Positions 1-10,608 of a DNA stretch of 64,000 nucleotides are shown piece after piece. This DNA is from Melastoma dodecandrum. Lineage: Eukaryota; Streptophyta; Magnoliopsida; Myrtales; Melastomataceae. The translations under genes and the position numbers were made by a program. The notes under the pieces were generated by a model. It saw only the letters and a list, made by a program, of their open reading frames with translations. It did no database searches and was not told where the DNA came from. Each line of letters opens with the position of its first letter. Position 1 is the first letter of the stretch. The DNA is taken from contig JARUPY010000605.1 in the NCBI GenBank assembly GCA_029817715.1, positions 1,922,001-1,986,000 on the forward strand, read 5' to 3'.

Positions 1-444
1 ACAATCAGGTTGACATGTTTGACGTTGATGAGTTCATTATATAGTCGCAGGAGAACGAGGTGTATCCGTCTCTTGTGATTGATCCGACTCCAGTGGATGC
101 CTTTCGGACTTCAGCAGCATATGCCTCTACGTCATCCACTCCCGTGGCACCAAGGAAGAGCAGGAGGGATCGACCGCCCGTTGGTGATGCAGAGGACTCT
201 TCTTCTCAGCTAACGCAAATGGACTCTCAACTGCGGTTTGGAGCCTTCTTCTAGTCGCGACGCAAAGGAAAAAAATAGATTGATTACGTACTTTATATCG
301 ACTTTGATTTTTAACTTGTCATATACTTCCTTTTGATTTAAACCTTTGTGAAAGATTGGTTGCATTATTGTCATTGTGTCATGAGTAGTATGTGCATTAC
401 AGGTGTGATCGGAATCGAAATTTATTTATTTTTTTGTGTCTGAG
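1..444 (+). other. Window start with a short decayed coding remnant
   Basis: An open frame at 60-254 (64 codons) is preceded by an in-frame stop at 42-44. It reads as a basic, Ser/Pro-rich tail without a recognisable domain. It could be the C-terminal end of a transposon-borne gene, because the palindrome-rich element end at 445-903 follows directly and no left terminus of that element is visible here. That link is inference. Nothing else is recognised in this stretch. Confidence 0.3.
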
Positions 445-903
445 GAAAGTCGGCCTTCGTAAGGCCGACTTCCTTCACTCCCCATGGAAGTCGGCCTTAT
501 AAAAGGCGACTTCCCTGTCATATGAGGAAAGTCGGTATTTGTAAGGCCGACTTCCATGGGGAGTGAAGGAAGTCGCCTTACAAAGACAGACTTTGTTGGA
601 AATTAATTTTTTTTTCAAAAACTAAAGTCGACTTTTGTAAGGCCGACTTCATTGAAACTTAGTTTTTTTTTGCTTAGTGCCATGAAGTCGGCCTTTAAGG
701 CCGACTTCATGTGGGAGTGAAGGATGCCGTAAAGTTGGCCTTTTTTGCCTATCATGAAATCGGCCTTACAAAGGCCGACTTCCTTAAAGACCGAAGTCGG
801 CCTTTGTAGGGTCGACTTCACAAGGTTAGTTGACGAATTTCGAAACTTAGGAAGTCATTTCACGAAATAATTTGGAAACTAACGTTATAATGGAACAAAA
901 CTC
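445..903. mobile_element. Right end of a Mutator-type element built of GGCCGAC palindromes
   Basis: Short palindromic units of the form GTCGGCCTT...AAGGCCGAC recur along 447-825. One larger inverted pair (about 471-505 against 552-588) can fold into a hairpin. The last 75 bp match the end of the element at 39465-40183 and finish in the same terminus, GGAACAAAACTC, at 903. No GAGTTTTGTTCC left terminus is found upstream, so this copy is truncated or begins before the window. It is assigned to the Mutator superfamily by similarity to the complete copy, which has a 10-bp target duplication. Confidence 0.65.
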
Positions 904-1289
904 CATGGAACCGGGGACTCACAAGTCACAAGGAACAGAGAGACGGTTAAGGGGATGAGGAACGTACATCAACTACGACGCCCTGCTAGTCGCTGTCGTC
1001 CTCACGTCTCCTACTTCGGGACGCGCCTCCTGCTTTTTCTCCCTGATCGTTTTTCCTCCTCCTTTCTCCTATCCTCCGTCCAAAGATGGTCTAGTGAGGG
1101 AAGACTTCCCCCAAACAAGGGCAAGAAATCTAATCGCCCAACAAAAAAGAGTGCCCCCCCGATATATGTGGGTTAAGCCTTTGCTTTTATTAACTATTTG
1201 TTTTTAGTAAAATCTCAATTTAGCCGATTAGTCCTCTGATTTAGTTGGAACATCTCACTTAGGTCCTTTTTATTTTTCAGGCTCTTTAC
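904..1289. other. Intergenic stretch, no gene recognised
   Basis: A 73-codon open frame at 955-1176 has no recognisable domain and unremarkable composition; I do not call it. The remainder is AT-rich with nothing identifiable. Confidence 0.4.
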
Positions 1290-1735
1290 AATACAAAACT
1301 TCAATAGACACTTCACCGTATAAATTGATTTATGGAAAGACTTGTCATTAGCTGGTAGAACTTAAGTATAAGACTTATTGGACAATTCAGAAGCTGAATT
1401 TGTCTTTAAGACTGCTGGTGAGCGGCGAATGATACATCTCAATGAGGTGGAAGAATTCCAGCATGAGACTTATGAGAATGCAAGAGCGTATTAGGAATAG
1501 ACCAAACGTTTAAACGACCAACGAATCAAGGAACGTCACTTTAAATCAGGACAGATTGTTTTATTGTTTAATTCACAACGTAAACTATTTATATGTAAGT
1601 TGAGGTCAAGATGGTTCGAACCGTTCATGGTGACAAATATTTTTCTTTATGGCGTATTGTAAATTGATAACCCGAATGACAACATAAGGTTCAAAGTTAA
1701 TGCCAGCCAGGTCAAACACTATCAAGGAGGAGGTG
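1290..1735 (+). pseudogene. Decayed Ty3/gypsy integrase C-terminal tail
   Basis: Translating the plus strand across frames recovers the usual order at the end of a Ty3/gypsy pol: SPYKLIYGKTCH, then a WTIQKLNLSL-like segment, a run with YENARAY, then GQIVLLFNS, KLRSRWFEPFMVT and finally FKVNASQVKHY. These correspond to the conserved region after the integrase core (the family pattern has YGKACHLPVE and LRSRWSGPF). Stops and frameshifts are frequent, so it is non-functional. No LTR is visible nearby. The neighbouring 62-codon frame at 1823-2011 may be part of the same remnant. Confidence 0.7.
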
Positions 1736-3809
1736 TCGATTATAAAAACTATCGACCCTTACATAACAAACTAGGAACGTCAAACCGAGGACGTTAAACC
1801 AAGCGTTTGTTGGCCACTGACCATGAAAGCTTTCCATTTCTTTTTGTTGAATAAACATCATGACAATATTAGAAAGATTTGGGGATGTGCATCGCCTGCT
1901 TGTTGCCGCTTTGTTTTAATTGTCGTGGGTATTATTATTGGGTGTGTTTTGTTATGTTTGCTTAAAAAAATTTATTTACCTATTGTCCGGAAGATTGTGT
2001 TCGAAGATTAATTAAGTCGGCTAACACGAACATAAGAGAATTAGAGTCTCAATTTGATTTGTGTTATGCAATTTTGAGTCCCTATCTCATGTTAATCATG
2101 TGTGGTCACAACAATTCTTAGTTCCTAGTTCCTTATGAATAATTAATAAACAGTAAAGGCGATTCGTAAATATACATTAATTCACGAAAAAAATTTTGTA
2201 AAAATGTACTAAAATCTTTCGTAAATTTTTTAAATTTCCATAATTTCTCTTCTTTGGAGCCTAATTCGGAAATTACAAAAATTTTTCTTACGACTATTTT
2301 CTCGCAAATTACTATAAATTTACGCAATTTTTTTCGTAAAATGACTTAATGAGATTTTAGCAATTATTGATTCCATTGGTCAAAGACCTCACCGCAACAA
2401 CAAAAAGAAGATTTAAATAGCGTTTGTCGCCAAAACATTGATTTCAAAGCAATATTTTGCGTGGCATGCCCTATTGGATTCATTTTATTTTCCCCATTGC
2501 GGCAATAAATTGATAACTTTAAACAACAATTTTGATTGCGCTTTGGTTGCATTTTTACATTGATTTGGACCCGGGATGACCCTGCCTGCCTCATGGAGCT
2601 CCTTCTCTAAATTTAACTATGTTTTTACAAACTCGACCTTAAATTAGGCCTTTCAGTAGAAGAAATACCTACCTTCATAGTAATAAGGAGGTAATATTTA
2701 TCATATGATCAGGACACCAAGTCCTCGTGTAACTCTTCCCGGGAAAATAACGCCTCTAATACTTGGCCGACCATCTCCTCTAAACCTCAATTTCACCCAA
2801 GTTAGGGAAATTCCTTGCAGATATGAGTCCCAATTTTCCTCGTAATTTCCCTTCACGCATCATCATCGTCATCTACAAAGCGGCAACACAATGCCGTGCG
2901 TGAGCTTCTCTCTGTACTTTTTCTACCAAAAAACCATAACGACCAAAACTATATATCATCAACATCTGTCACGGTGTCATTTTCATGGAAAAGGTCTGGT
3001 TGCTTCGTAGACGCGGAGAAAGTCCGGGATGGATGGGGGTAGGCCAGGGAGGTTTTGGACGTAGTTTTTTCGTGTTTGTTTGGAGAAGAATCAACATCTC
3101 CTCCACCAGACGTCACGTGCGGCATGTCTTGGCCTCATCTTCCGAGTCTTGTTAACCAAGGAAATCGACGGGGATCGCATTACTCTTTAGCCCTTCCTTC
3201 CATCTATCCCCCCCTTTTCTCACGAAATAAAACAAAAGTGTGATTATATTATTATTACGACGTAGATAATTTGGACACGAAAGAAACAAAAAACAATAAA
3301 GAAGGAGAAGGAATTCATACCACAAAATCGCCCACCGCAAGGAAACTTTGGGACAAAACCCCTGAATTTTTCTTTCTTTTTTTTTTTTTTAATCCGAGAG
3401 GAAACTTCGTCCCAATCCCAAGACATGCACCCCCGTTTCCTCGTATTTCCTACCACCTCAAAGCTCTTCTTTCCTGCCAAAAGGAGTGTGAGGAGGAGAA
3501 ATCTTCAAGAGCGACCATTTCATGTATTCTTTGGCTCTCAGAAAATGCTACTAACAACGACCACAACACGCCCGTTCTATCGGTTGTACCTTGACCAAGA
3601 CAAATATTCCAGAAGTTGGATCAACTTGTGGAATATTACGTGTTCGTTCGCTGAGTGTCATTTTCATGGGGTAGTTTTTTTTTTTTTTTCTTGGTAGATA
3701 GACGCAAGGACGAAAAATTAGGGTCGGCCACGAAAGTTCATTCATGTGATTAGAAGAGAGTTAAACGATTCTTTGTACGTGGGAGTCATTTGCAACGAGA
3801 TCCTAGACC
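1736..3809. other. AT-rich intergenic region without recognisable genes
   Basis: Several short open frames (1823-2011, 2364-2594 on the minus strand, 3055-3243, 3271-3594) overlap each other on both strands, contain homopolymer stretches and show no domain. Homopolymer T runs occur near 3368-3390 and 3677-3690. Nothing supports a gene here. Confidence 0.4.
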
Positions 3810-4485
3810 TGAACTGATGTTTGTACGGATCAACAGTTAGTTTTTAAAAAAATTCGCAAAAAACGGTCAAAGTTTCATAAATTACGCAAAACTCGTCGAT
3901 GGGGCATGTTTAACAAAGAGGGCGGGTTTTGAAAACCCGCCTTCCGTGTAAAATGGAAGGGACCCTCTAACACTAAAAAAAAAAGTGCTTCAGGGGGCGG
4001 GTTTTGAAAACCCGCCTTTTTAATAAGTAAATGAAGAGTGGGTTTTCAAAACCCGTCCTTCTAGTTGAGTTGGTTGAAGTAGCATCTTGGGTTCGATTCC
4101 TATTAGTAACAACTTTGAATAATTTTTTTCTGAAAAACTAAAAAATTTTCATCCTAATAGAAATTGAACCCGAGACCTCTTGCAAACTAAGAGATTACGT
4201 GACCAACTGAGCTAGAAGAGCGTTTTTGATTTACTTATTAAAGGGGCGGGTTTTGAAAACCCGCCCCCCGAGAGTCTCTTTTTTTTTTAAAGTGTTGAAG
4301 GGGCGGGTTTCGAGAACCCGCCCCGGCCATTTTACACGACCCGCCCTCTTTGTTATTTGAGATGGGTATTTTCAAAACGCGCCTCTTCGACTGTGTTTTG
4401 GTAATTTACGAAACTTTGACGGTTTTTTCGCAAATTTTTTTAAAAACTATCCGTACAAACCTCGACCTAAACTTAATGAACTGAT
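3810..4485. mobile_element. Palindromic MITE-like element with a 9-bp flanking repeat
   Basis: Inverted ends start GTTTGTACGGAT at 3819 and close with the complement at 4460. They continue inward for about 100 bp through a CAAAGTTTC block and a GTTAAC/CTTTGTT block. Between them are repeated palindromes of the form GGCGGGTTTT followed by AAAACCCGCC (about 3920-3945, 3995-4017, 4030-4052, 4242-4268, 4300-4325). The 9-mer TGAACTGAT occurs immediately left of the element (3810-3818) and again at 4477-4485. This matches the 9-11 bp target duplications typical of Mutator-like elements. The right side then carries 16 bp not present in the left arm, so the left terminus may be clipped. Confidence 0.65.
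4068..4225. repeat. tRNA-like inverted arms in the centre of the palindromic element
   Basis: The right arm, read on the minus strand, contains TAGCTCAGTTGG followed about 40 bp later by CGGGTTCAATT. These resemble the A and B boxes of a Pol III tRNA promoter. The left arm, read on the plus strand, has TAGTTGAGTTGG and then GGGTTCGATTCC. The two arms face each other around a short AT-rich loop (about 4115-4160). The arms are too damaged to be a tRNA gene and have no complete cloverleaf that I can draw. A SINE-like or tRNA-derived origin is inference. Confidence 0.5.
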
Positions 4486-4798
4486 AAAAGATTCCGGAGG
4501 AGGAGGAGAATAAAGGAATGAACTTAGGAGATCTTACAACCGAATGTACTTGAAAGATTCATTGCTTTTTGAAAAATAATTTATCACAAAAGGTTTTCTT
4601 TTCTTTTCTTTTTTTTTTCCTGGAAGACTTTTTACGTGAACGCGTGTCTAACCGCGTGGGTGTGCGAGAGATGGTGAAGTTGGACGGTGGTTGGGAGGGT
4701 TGGATTATGGTCGGCCGGACGGACGAAACTTTCTCCCCAAGCTTTAAAATGGAAGCAATTCAATCACTCACGTCAACAACCCCCCCACACTCGCAACC

Positions 4799-4806
4799 TA
4801 TAAAAA
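4799..4806 (+). promoter_or_regulatory. Probable TATA box of the TNL gene
   Basis: TATAAAAA lies about 350 bp upstream of the preferred TNL start codon. It is followed by an alternating CG/CA tract (about 4852-4872). Transcription would then begin near 4830 and leave a long 5' leader that contains an upstream in-frame ATG at 4950. The preceding 4486-4798 shows no gene. Confidence 0.45.
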
Positions 4807-5147
4807 TGAAAGACGTTCGTACCTCACCATTTCTTATCGCAGAAGGAAAGCGCGCGCGCACACACACACACCCCATCTCCTTAGTAGTTGCAAGACTCCA
4901 TTGATTTCAATGAAATAGTGTCTGTTGTTTCGAAATCAGTTCATTCGTCATGTCTCAAGCGCTTGCGTATACTTTGCTATGCTCCGTTCCCGCCCCGTCT
5001 TCATACCTCACCGATTTTGGCAAATCACCTCATTTCAAGCAGAAGTGGAGCGCAGCCGGACCATTTTATCCCAGATGCGACCTGGAGATCGGCAGAAGCG
5101 TGATTCGCCGTCGTTCTCCGGTTTCGACACAATTGTGGCCCAAGAAG

Positions 5148-8100
5148 ATGGGCAGGAGGGATGCGGTCCTTGTGAGTTCGTACCGGCAGAGTAGTTGGGG
5201 AGGCCGCGACGAAGAAGATGCGGGGGAGACTTCGAAGAAAGTACTTCCGGGGGTCGAGTACGAGGTTTTCTTGAGCTTCAGGGGACCAAATACTCGAAAA
5301 GGGTTTGTCGACTGCCTCTACCATGGTTTGGTCGACGCAGGAGTACGCACATTCCGCGATAATGATGAGTTAAGCGTTGGAGAAACAATCAGCAATGAGT
5401 TAGTCCAAGCGATCAACAAGACAAAGATTTGCATACCAATCTTCTCCAAGGACTACGCCGACAGTGTTTGGTGCTTGAGGGAGCTGGCACAGATGATCAA
5501 GTGCCGGAAGTCCACCGAGCTGGAAATCCTACCAATCTTCTATGACGTCGAGCCGAGCGAGGTGAAGCTCCATAAGGGGCCATACATTCGAGCGCTGCAT
5601 CTTCATAGGAAGAAGTTCGGAGCTGAGATCGTGAAGCAGTGGGAAGACGCCCTGAAGGAGGTCGGAAAGATCAAAGGGTGGGAGCTGGAGAAGGCGACCA
5701 ACGGGTAATGTTCTCAAAATCCCAGAAGCCCTTCTCGTAATTGAAGGGAAGTTATTATTTTCTGATGGTTACGAGCTCTGAAAATTGCAGACATGAAGGA
5801 GAGCTTATCGAACTCGTGGTTAGAAAGGTGTTGCTCATCCTGAAGGCACATCATCTGAATGTCACTGATAAGTTCATCGCCATTGACAATCACGTGGAGG
5901 ACATAATGAGGCTGTTAAACATCCATTCTGATGACATAAGAATCGTAGGAATTCATGGCATGGGTGGAATTGGAAAAACAACTCTCGCCAAGTTCATCTA
6001 CAACCAGCTCTCATCAAGATTCGAGTACTGCTGCTTCATCGCAGACATTCGAGAAACGTCGCAAAACCAAGGCCTCAAGTATTTGCAGAATCAATTAGTA
6101 TCCAAAATACTCAAGAAGAAGAGCCCCGAGATCACTCATGTTGATGAAGGAGTAAACATCATCAAGGACAGATTCTCAGAGAAAAAGGTCCTCATTCTTC
6201 TTGATGACGTCGACAAGAAAGAGCAGCTGAATGCGCTTGTGGGGAAGCGTAGCTGGTTTGGTCCAGGGAGCAGAATAATTGTCACCACGAGAAACAAGGA
6301 TGTCCTTAACGATCCCCAAATGGAACAGCCTTACGAGCTCAGGGGGATGGATTTCGACCAATCCATCCAACTCTTTAGCAGGCATGCATTCAGGACAGAT
6401 TTCCCACCTGACGATTACTCAGAGTACTCGAAAAAGGTTGTCGGTATGGCCGGCGGCCTTCCTCTTGCGCTGGAGAATATCGGGTCGTTCCTATCCGGGA
6501 AGAGCAAAGAAGTATGGGAGAGCACGTTGAGGAAGCTCGAGAAAGTACCTCAAGAGGAAGTTGAGAAGAAACTAAGAATATGTTATGACGCATTGGACCA
6601 CTGGCAGAAGCAGATCTTCCTCGACATTGCTTGCTTGTTCATCGGTTCGGACAAGAGGATTGTCGTCCATCTCTGGGACCATGCTGATTTCTTCCCCGAG
6701 GAAGGAATCGAGATCCTCTTGCTGAGGTCGATGATAAGGATCGGAGATGATAATAAGCTGTGGATGCATGATCAGCTCAGGGACCTTGGCCGAGAAATCG
6801 TTCGCCAGGAAAGTAACAATGAGGCAGGGAAGCGGAGCAGGCTATGGAACCACAATGATTCCTTGCAGACAATCATCAGAAAAAAGGTATACGAGCATTT
6901 GAAAGAACCGCCAGCATGAATTAAACCACTGATTTCCCCTTCTTTGTCGAAATTTTGTCTGCAGGGTAGTGACGCAGTGGAAGCTCTCTGTCTCAAGTTC
7001 GATAGCAAGTCACAGTACTACTTGACCAGGGAAGACTTTGTCAGTCTGTCAAACTTAAGGTTCCTTCAGGTGAACGGAGTAAACCTAGCTGGAAACTTCG
7101 AAAACCTCCTGACGCAACTTAGATGGCTTTGTTGGCATTATTGCCCAACAAACTTTTTTCCCAGCAACTTTTATCTGGTGAACTTGGTCATACTCGACCT
7201 CTCATGGAGCAACAAGATATGTGAGTACTGGGAAGGTTGGAGCATGTTCAAAGTAAGTAGTAAATCATGTTTGTACGAGTTATTGCCTCACTGATTCCAT
7301 GTTTTGAGGGGACCGCTTTCTGTACTGCAGATGTCGAAGAACTTGAAAGTCCTGAATCTTACCGGCTGCGTGGGGTTATACAGGAACCCTGACTTTTCTC
7401 CCTACACAGCATTGGAGCGTCTAATACTAGAGGGCTGTGAGAACTTAGGCGGGATAGACATGTCCATTGGCGGGTTACAGAACCTTGTTTATCTGAACAT
7501 GACGGACTGTCATTCTATCGAGGAGCTCCCTGACCTCGGCCCTATGGAAGCATTGACGGAGCTCCTCATCGATGGGACTGCCATCCAAGACATTCATGTT
7601 CAGCCTGGTTGTATGAAGAAGTTGAGGTCACTGAGCGCCCGTGATTGCAAGTTCCTGACCCATATTAGGAGTTCGATCAGTTACCTGGAATCTCTCGTTC
7701 ACCTTGCATTGGACAATGCGAAAATCACTCAGCTGCCAGATTCGATAGGAGCGCTGGTAAATCTCGAATCCCTGTCTCTGCAGGGATGCAGGTCGATTAA
7801 TCGACTTCCCGACACGATTGGACAGTTAGAATCTCTCGTGCACCTTGACCTCTCTAACACAGGCATCATAGAACTGCCGGATTCGATAAGCAATATGAAG
7901 AACTTGAAGGTATTGAAGGTCGAGGGAAGCTGCTTGGAGCGGATCCCAAGCGTTATCGGGATGCTTGAGAAACTTGAGGAGATTCATGCAAAAGGTTGTA
8001 ATCTAGAAGGTGAGATACCGGGCGATATAGGGGAGCTTTCACATCTACGGATATTGAGCCTGTCCAATAACCGGATTCACTGTTTACCTGAGACTGTTTC

Positions 8101-9262
8101 CCAACTCTCACAGCTCCAGACACTCGAGTTGGAGTCCTGTAAGGATCTTAAAGGGTTACCAGAGCTTCCTAGCAGTCTGATCAACCTCCGAGTCAGCTCC
8201 CAGTCCATGGAAGCAATCCCAGATCTGTCGAATTTGGTCAATCTGAAAAACCTGTATCTGTCAGATGGATCTCACCTGAAGGGCTTCCCCACAGAGTATC
8301 TGGCAAGTCGGACGCAGAATCCAGCCCCAGAGTGGATTGGGATGCTTTCAAAACTCGAGACGTTGCAGTTGTCACTGTCAAAAATAACCACACTCTCAGG
8401 GAATATGCATTTGCTACCCCGGCTAAAGAAACTCGTATTGTCGTGCGTTGATCTGCAAACATTTGAGGAGCTTCCCACGAGTTTGTCAACGTTATACATT
8501 GGAAACTGCAAGTCCATGGCCATCGTCCCCGACATTTCTAACCTGAAGAATCTGGCAGAACTAGAGCTCCTTCATTCAGCTGTTTCTGAAATTCAAGGTC
8601 TGGAAGGACTGAAATCTCTCCAAGTCTTTGATGTTATTTACTGTAGAAAACTGAGGAAGATCGACGGCCTTGAAGGACTCGAATCCATAAGACGGTTGGT
8701 TCTCCGCAACTGTGAGTCGCTGGAGAGGTTACCGAATCTGTCCAACATGAAGAAGCTCAAGGAACTAAAGGTGGGCAATTCCGACAAGCTGCTGGAAATA
8801 CCAGGACTTGATAAACTGGGGTCCTTGGAAGAATTGCAGGTCTTCGAGTGCCGATCCATTGAAAGGCTGCCAGACATGACTAACTTGAAGAAGCTGAGGG
8901 TCTTGGAGATAAGGAACTGCGACAAGATTATCCAAATTCCCGGGCTCGACAGGCTGGAGTGTCTAGAGGAACTACAAATCTCGGAATGCACGTCATTGGA
9001 GAAGCTACCTGATCTATCCAACCTGAAGAAACTCAAGCTTCTCAAGATTGAGAGTTGCGAGAAGGTCAGCGACATAGAAGGGCTGGATGAGCTGGAATCC
9101 TTGGAACACCTGAGGGTGATCGGCTGCAAGTCGATAGAGAAGCTGCCCGACCTCTCGAAATTCAAGAACCTGAAATCCTTGTACATAGAAGACTGCGAAA
9201 GGATTCGCGAGATAGTGGGGCTCGGGATCCTCAGATCCATCAAGGGAGATAGCTGTTTTTAA
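5148..9262 (+). CDS. TIR-NB-LRR (TNL) disease resistance protein, L6-like
   Basis: Intracellular immune receptor. Exons: 5148-5704, 5791-6886, 6965-7252, 7331-9262; introns are 86, 78 and 78 bp with GT-AG ends, giving 1290 aa. Exon 1 carries the TIR domain: FLSFRG, then the ELSVGETI loop and SVWCLREL, which holds the glutamate needed for TIR NADase activity. Exon 2 is the NB-ARC: P-loop GMGGIGKTT (about residues 242-250), kinase-2 LILLDDVD, GSRIIVTTR, GGLPLAL, FLDIACLF and an intact MHD (WMHDQLRDLG). Exons 3-4 are leucine-rich repeats up to the C-terminus with no extra domain. The ATG at 5148 is chosen because the TIR fold starts about 37 residues later; an in-frame ATG at 4950 would add 66 residues. 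All key motifs are intact. The gene converges on infA. Confidence 0.93.
5955..5976 (+). promoter_or_regulatory. Possible miR482/miR2118-type target site at the P-loop codons
   Basis: The codons for the P-loop region contain ATGGGTGGAAT followed by TGG. The miR2118 family (recalled from legumes) targets exactly this conserved coding motif in TNL genes. By eye 17 of 22 positions pair, plus one wobble, with four mismatches near the ends. Whether this plant cleaves it is unknown. Confidence 0.35.
8640..9240 (+). repeat. Tandem 138-nt (46-residue) LRR duplications in the TNL gene
   Basis: At the end of the TNL coding region a two-LRR block recurs about four times. Each block has the order LEELQV-type strand, SIE(R/K)LPD, (L/M)(S/T)NLKKL, then a second strand with C(D/E)K and a IxGLD ending. 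The copies remain recognisable at both DNA and protein level, which suggests recent unequal exchange. The repeat period of 46 residues is close to two plant LRRs. Confidence 0.7.
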
Positions 9263-9626
9263 CAAACCACTCCGTGTAAATAAGAAGTAACCTGTCTAAG
9301 AGATAAGTGCGCAATCTCTGTAGCTTATCTGATATGCGCATAACAGAAACATCCCGTGAGGAAGATAAACTCTCGCTGAAGATTAGTTTCTGCAGTCGCG
9401 AATGTTTGACTCTTAACAATGTCAGATTATATCATTCTTGCTCTGTGCCATTAACTTTTCGCTCGCATCAGTACTTCCAAATGGGAGCCGAAATGAGAAA
9501 ACCAATTTCCTTTCACTGGCCAACTCGAATAGTTTGCAATAAGGTTTACAAAGGATTTCATACATTAAGGAGCGGAAAAGGCAGAAGGGAGCAACAAACA
9601 CATCCAATCACTGTAATAAAAGAGCC
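9263..9626. other. Convergent 3' region between the TNL gene and infA
   Basis: Both neighbouring genes end toward this 364-bp stretch, so it should hold both 3' untranslated regions. A 107-codon open frame at 9307-9630 has no domain and is not called. Confidence 0.5.
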
Positions 9627-10073
9627 CTAATCAGCAGAACCAGAGTCCCTGTTCCTCATTCTATAGACGATCCTGCCGCGGGTGCTGTCGTACCGACTGA
9701 CCTCAATCTTGACCTTATCCCCGGGCAACATCCGGATGAAGTTCTTCCGAATCTTTCCGGAGATGTAGCCGAGGACGACGTCCTCGTTGTCCAGCTTCAC
9801 CCTGAACATGCCATTGGGGAGGGACTCCACTATCACCCCCTCGTGCGTCCATTTCTGTTCCTTCATCCCCTGCGACATCTCCCTCCTCTTTGCAAATCGT
9901 GTCACGAACGCGTCGCCGGAGGGAGGAGGAGAGGAGGAGAGGAGAGGGAACGGAGATTGGGTTTTTAGGGGTTTAGGGGAAAAGGAGAAGGGGAAGGCGA
10001 ATTGGGTCTTCCCCGATTGGACCAAGGACGGCGGATGAGCGATGGCATCCGCAGTCGAGAGTGGGGCGGACAT
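9627..10073 (-). CDS. infA: Translation initiation factor IF-1, chloroplastic (nuclear-encoded)
   Basis: Single-exon gene of 148 aa. Residues about 70-142 are a complete bacterial-type IF-1 S1/OB fold: [20 protein letters not shown], then [18 protein letters not shown] and [19 protein letters not shown]. The first ~65 residues are Ser/Pro/Phe-rich and poor in acidic residues, as expected for a plastid transit peptide. The protein would bind the A site of the 30S plastid ribosome during initiation. The start at 10073 is chosen because an ATG further upstream (10187) would only add a stretch unlike a transit peptide. Loss of infA from plastid DNA and transfer to the nucleus is well documented in rosids. 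Confidence 0.9.
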   Translation of the reverse strand: MSAPLSTADAIAHPPSLVQSGKTQFAFPFSFSPKPLKTQSPFPLLSSSPPPSGDAFVTRFAKRREMSQGMKEQKWTHEGVIVESLPNGMFRVKLDNEDVVLGYISGKIRKNFIRMLPGDKVKIEVSRYDSTRGRIVYRMRNRDSGSAD

Positions 10074-10608
10074 CTTCGTGGAGGTGGGGAGCAGAGTAGG
10101 GCAGTCTGGTATGACGCCTGGAGCAGTTGAGGTTAGAAAATGAGACTCCCCTGGTCGGATAACGGATAAAATAAATTCAAACTTCAATTAAAATTTTCTT
10201 TTTGCAAAACAATAATACCCCTAAAATATCATAATTCGAAGAATATTACTCCTGGATTTTTCTTTTCAAATTATCATTTATATATGATTATCTTTTCCGA
10301 TTTATCTTAATATATCTTAAAAATATCATCACGTTAGGCCGGTACCATCATCCTGACAATTAAACCTATCTAAAGGACATCCAATTCAATTCAGCTGAGG
10401 TCAAATTATCAATTGCACTTTTACAATTTTTTCCAAATTATGTTAACATTTTAAAATTATTCGTATAAATTAACGTTAGGAACCTGTAATTTAGCCAAGA
10501 ACTCCCTCAAATGTTTATTCTCTACAACTAACAACTAGTATCACTATAAATAACTCTGTCCATCAAAGTCATTTTCTAAATTCCAGTACTACTCAATATT
10601 TATTCTTC
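10074..10608. other. Upstream region of infA, AT-rich, no other gene
   Basis: The first ~100 bp should contain the infA leader and core promoter. The rest (about 10190-10600) is strongly AT-rich with no open frame of note. Confidence 0.4.

Noticed and set aside
445..903. CRISPR-like array of short palindromic repeats
   Set aside because: Repeat units are degenerate, variably spaced and inverted, in a plant genome with a transposon terminus; not a CRISPR array.
3271..3697. Overlapping open frames around a T-rich stretch
   Set aside because: Frames on both strands overlap, run through homopolymers and have no recognisable protein features.
4068..4225. Functional tRNA gene
   Set aside because: Boxes are imperfect and no complete cloverleaf can be drawn; the two arms face each other within a transposon.
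9307..9630. 107-codon open frame between TNL and infA
   Set aside because: It spans the 3' regions of two convergent genes and has no domain.
10074..10187. Longer N-terminus for infA from the ATG at 10187
   Set aside because: The added 38 residues do not look like transit peptide and precede a typical transit-peptide start at 10073.
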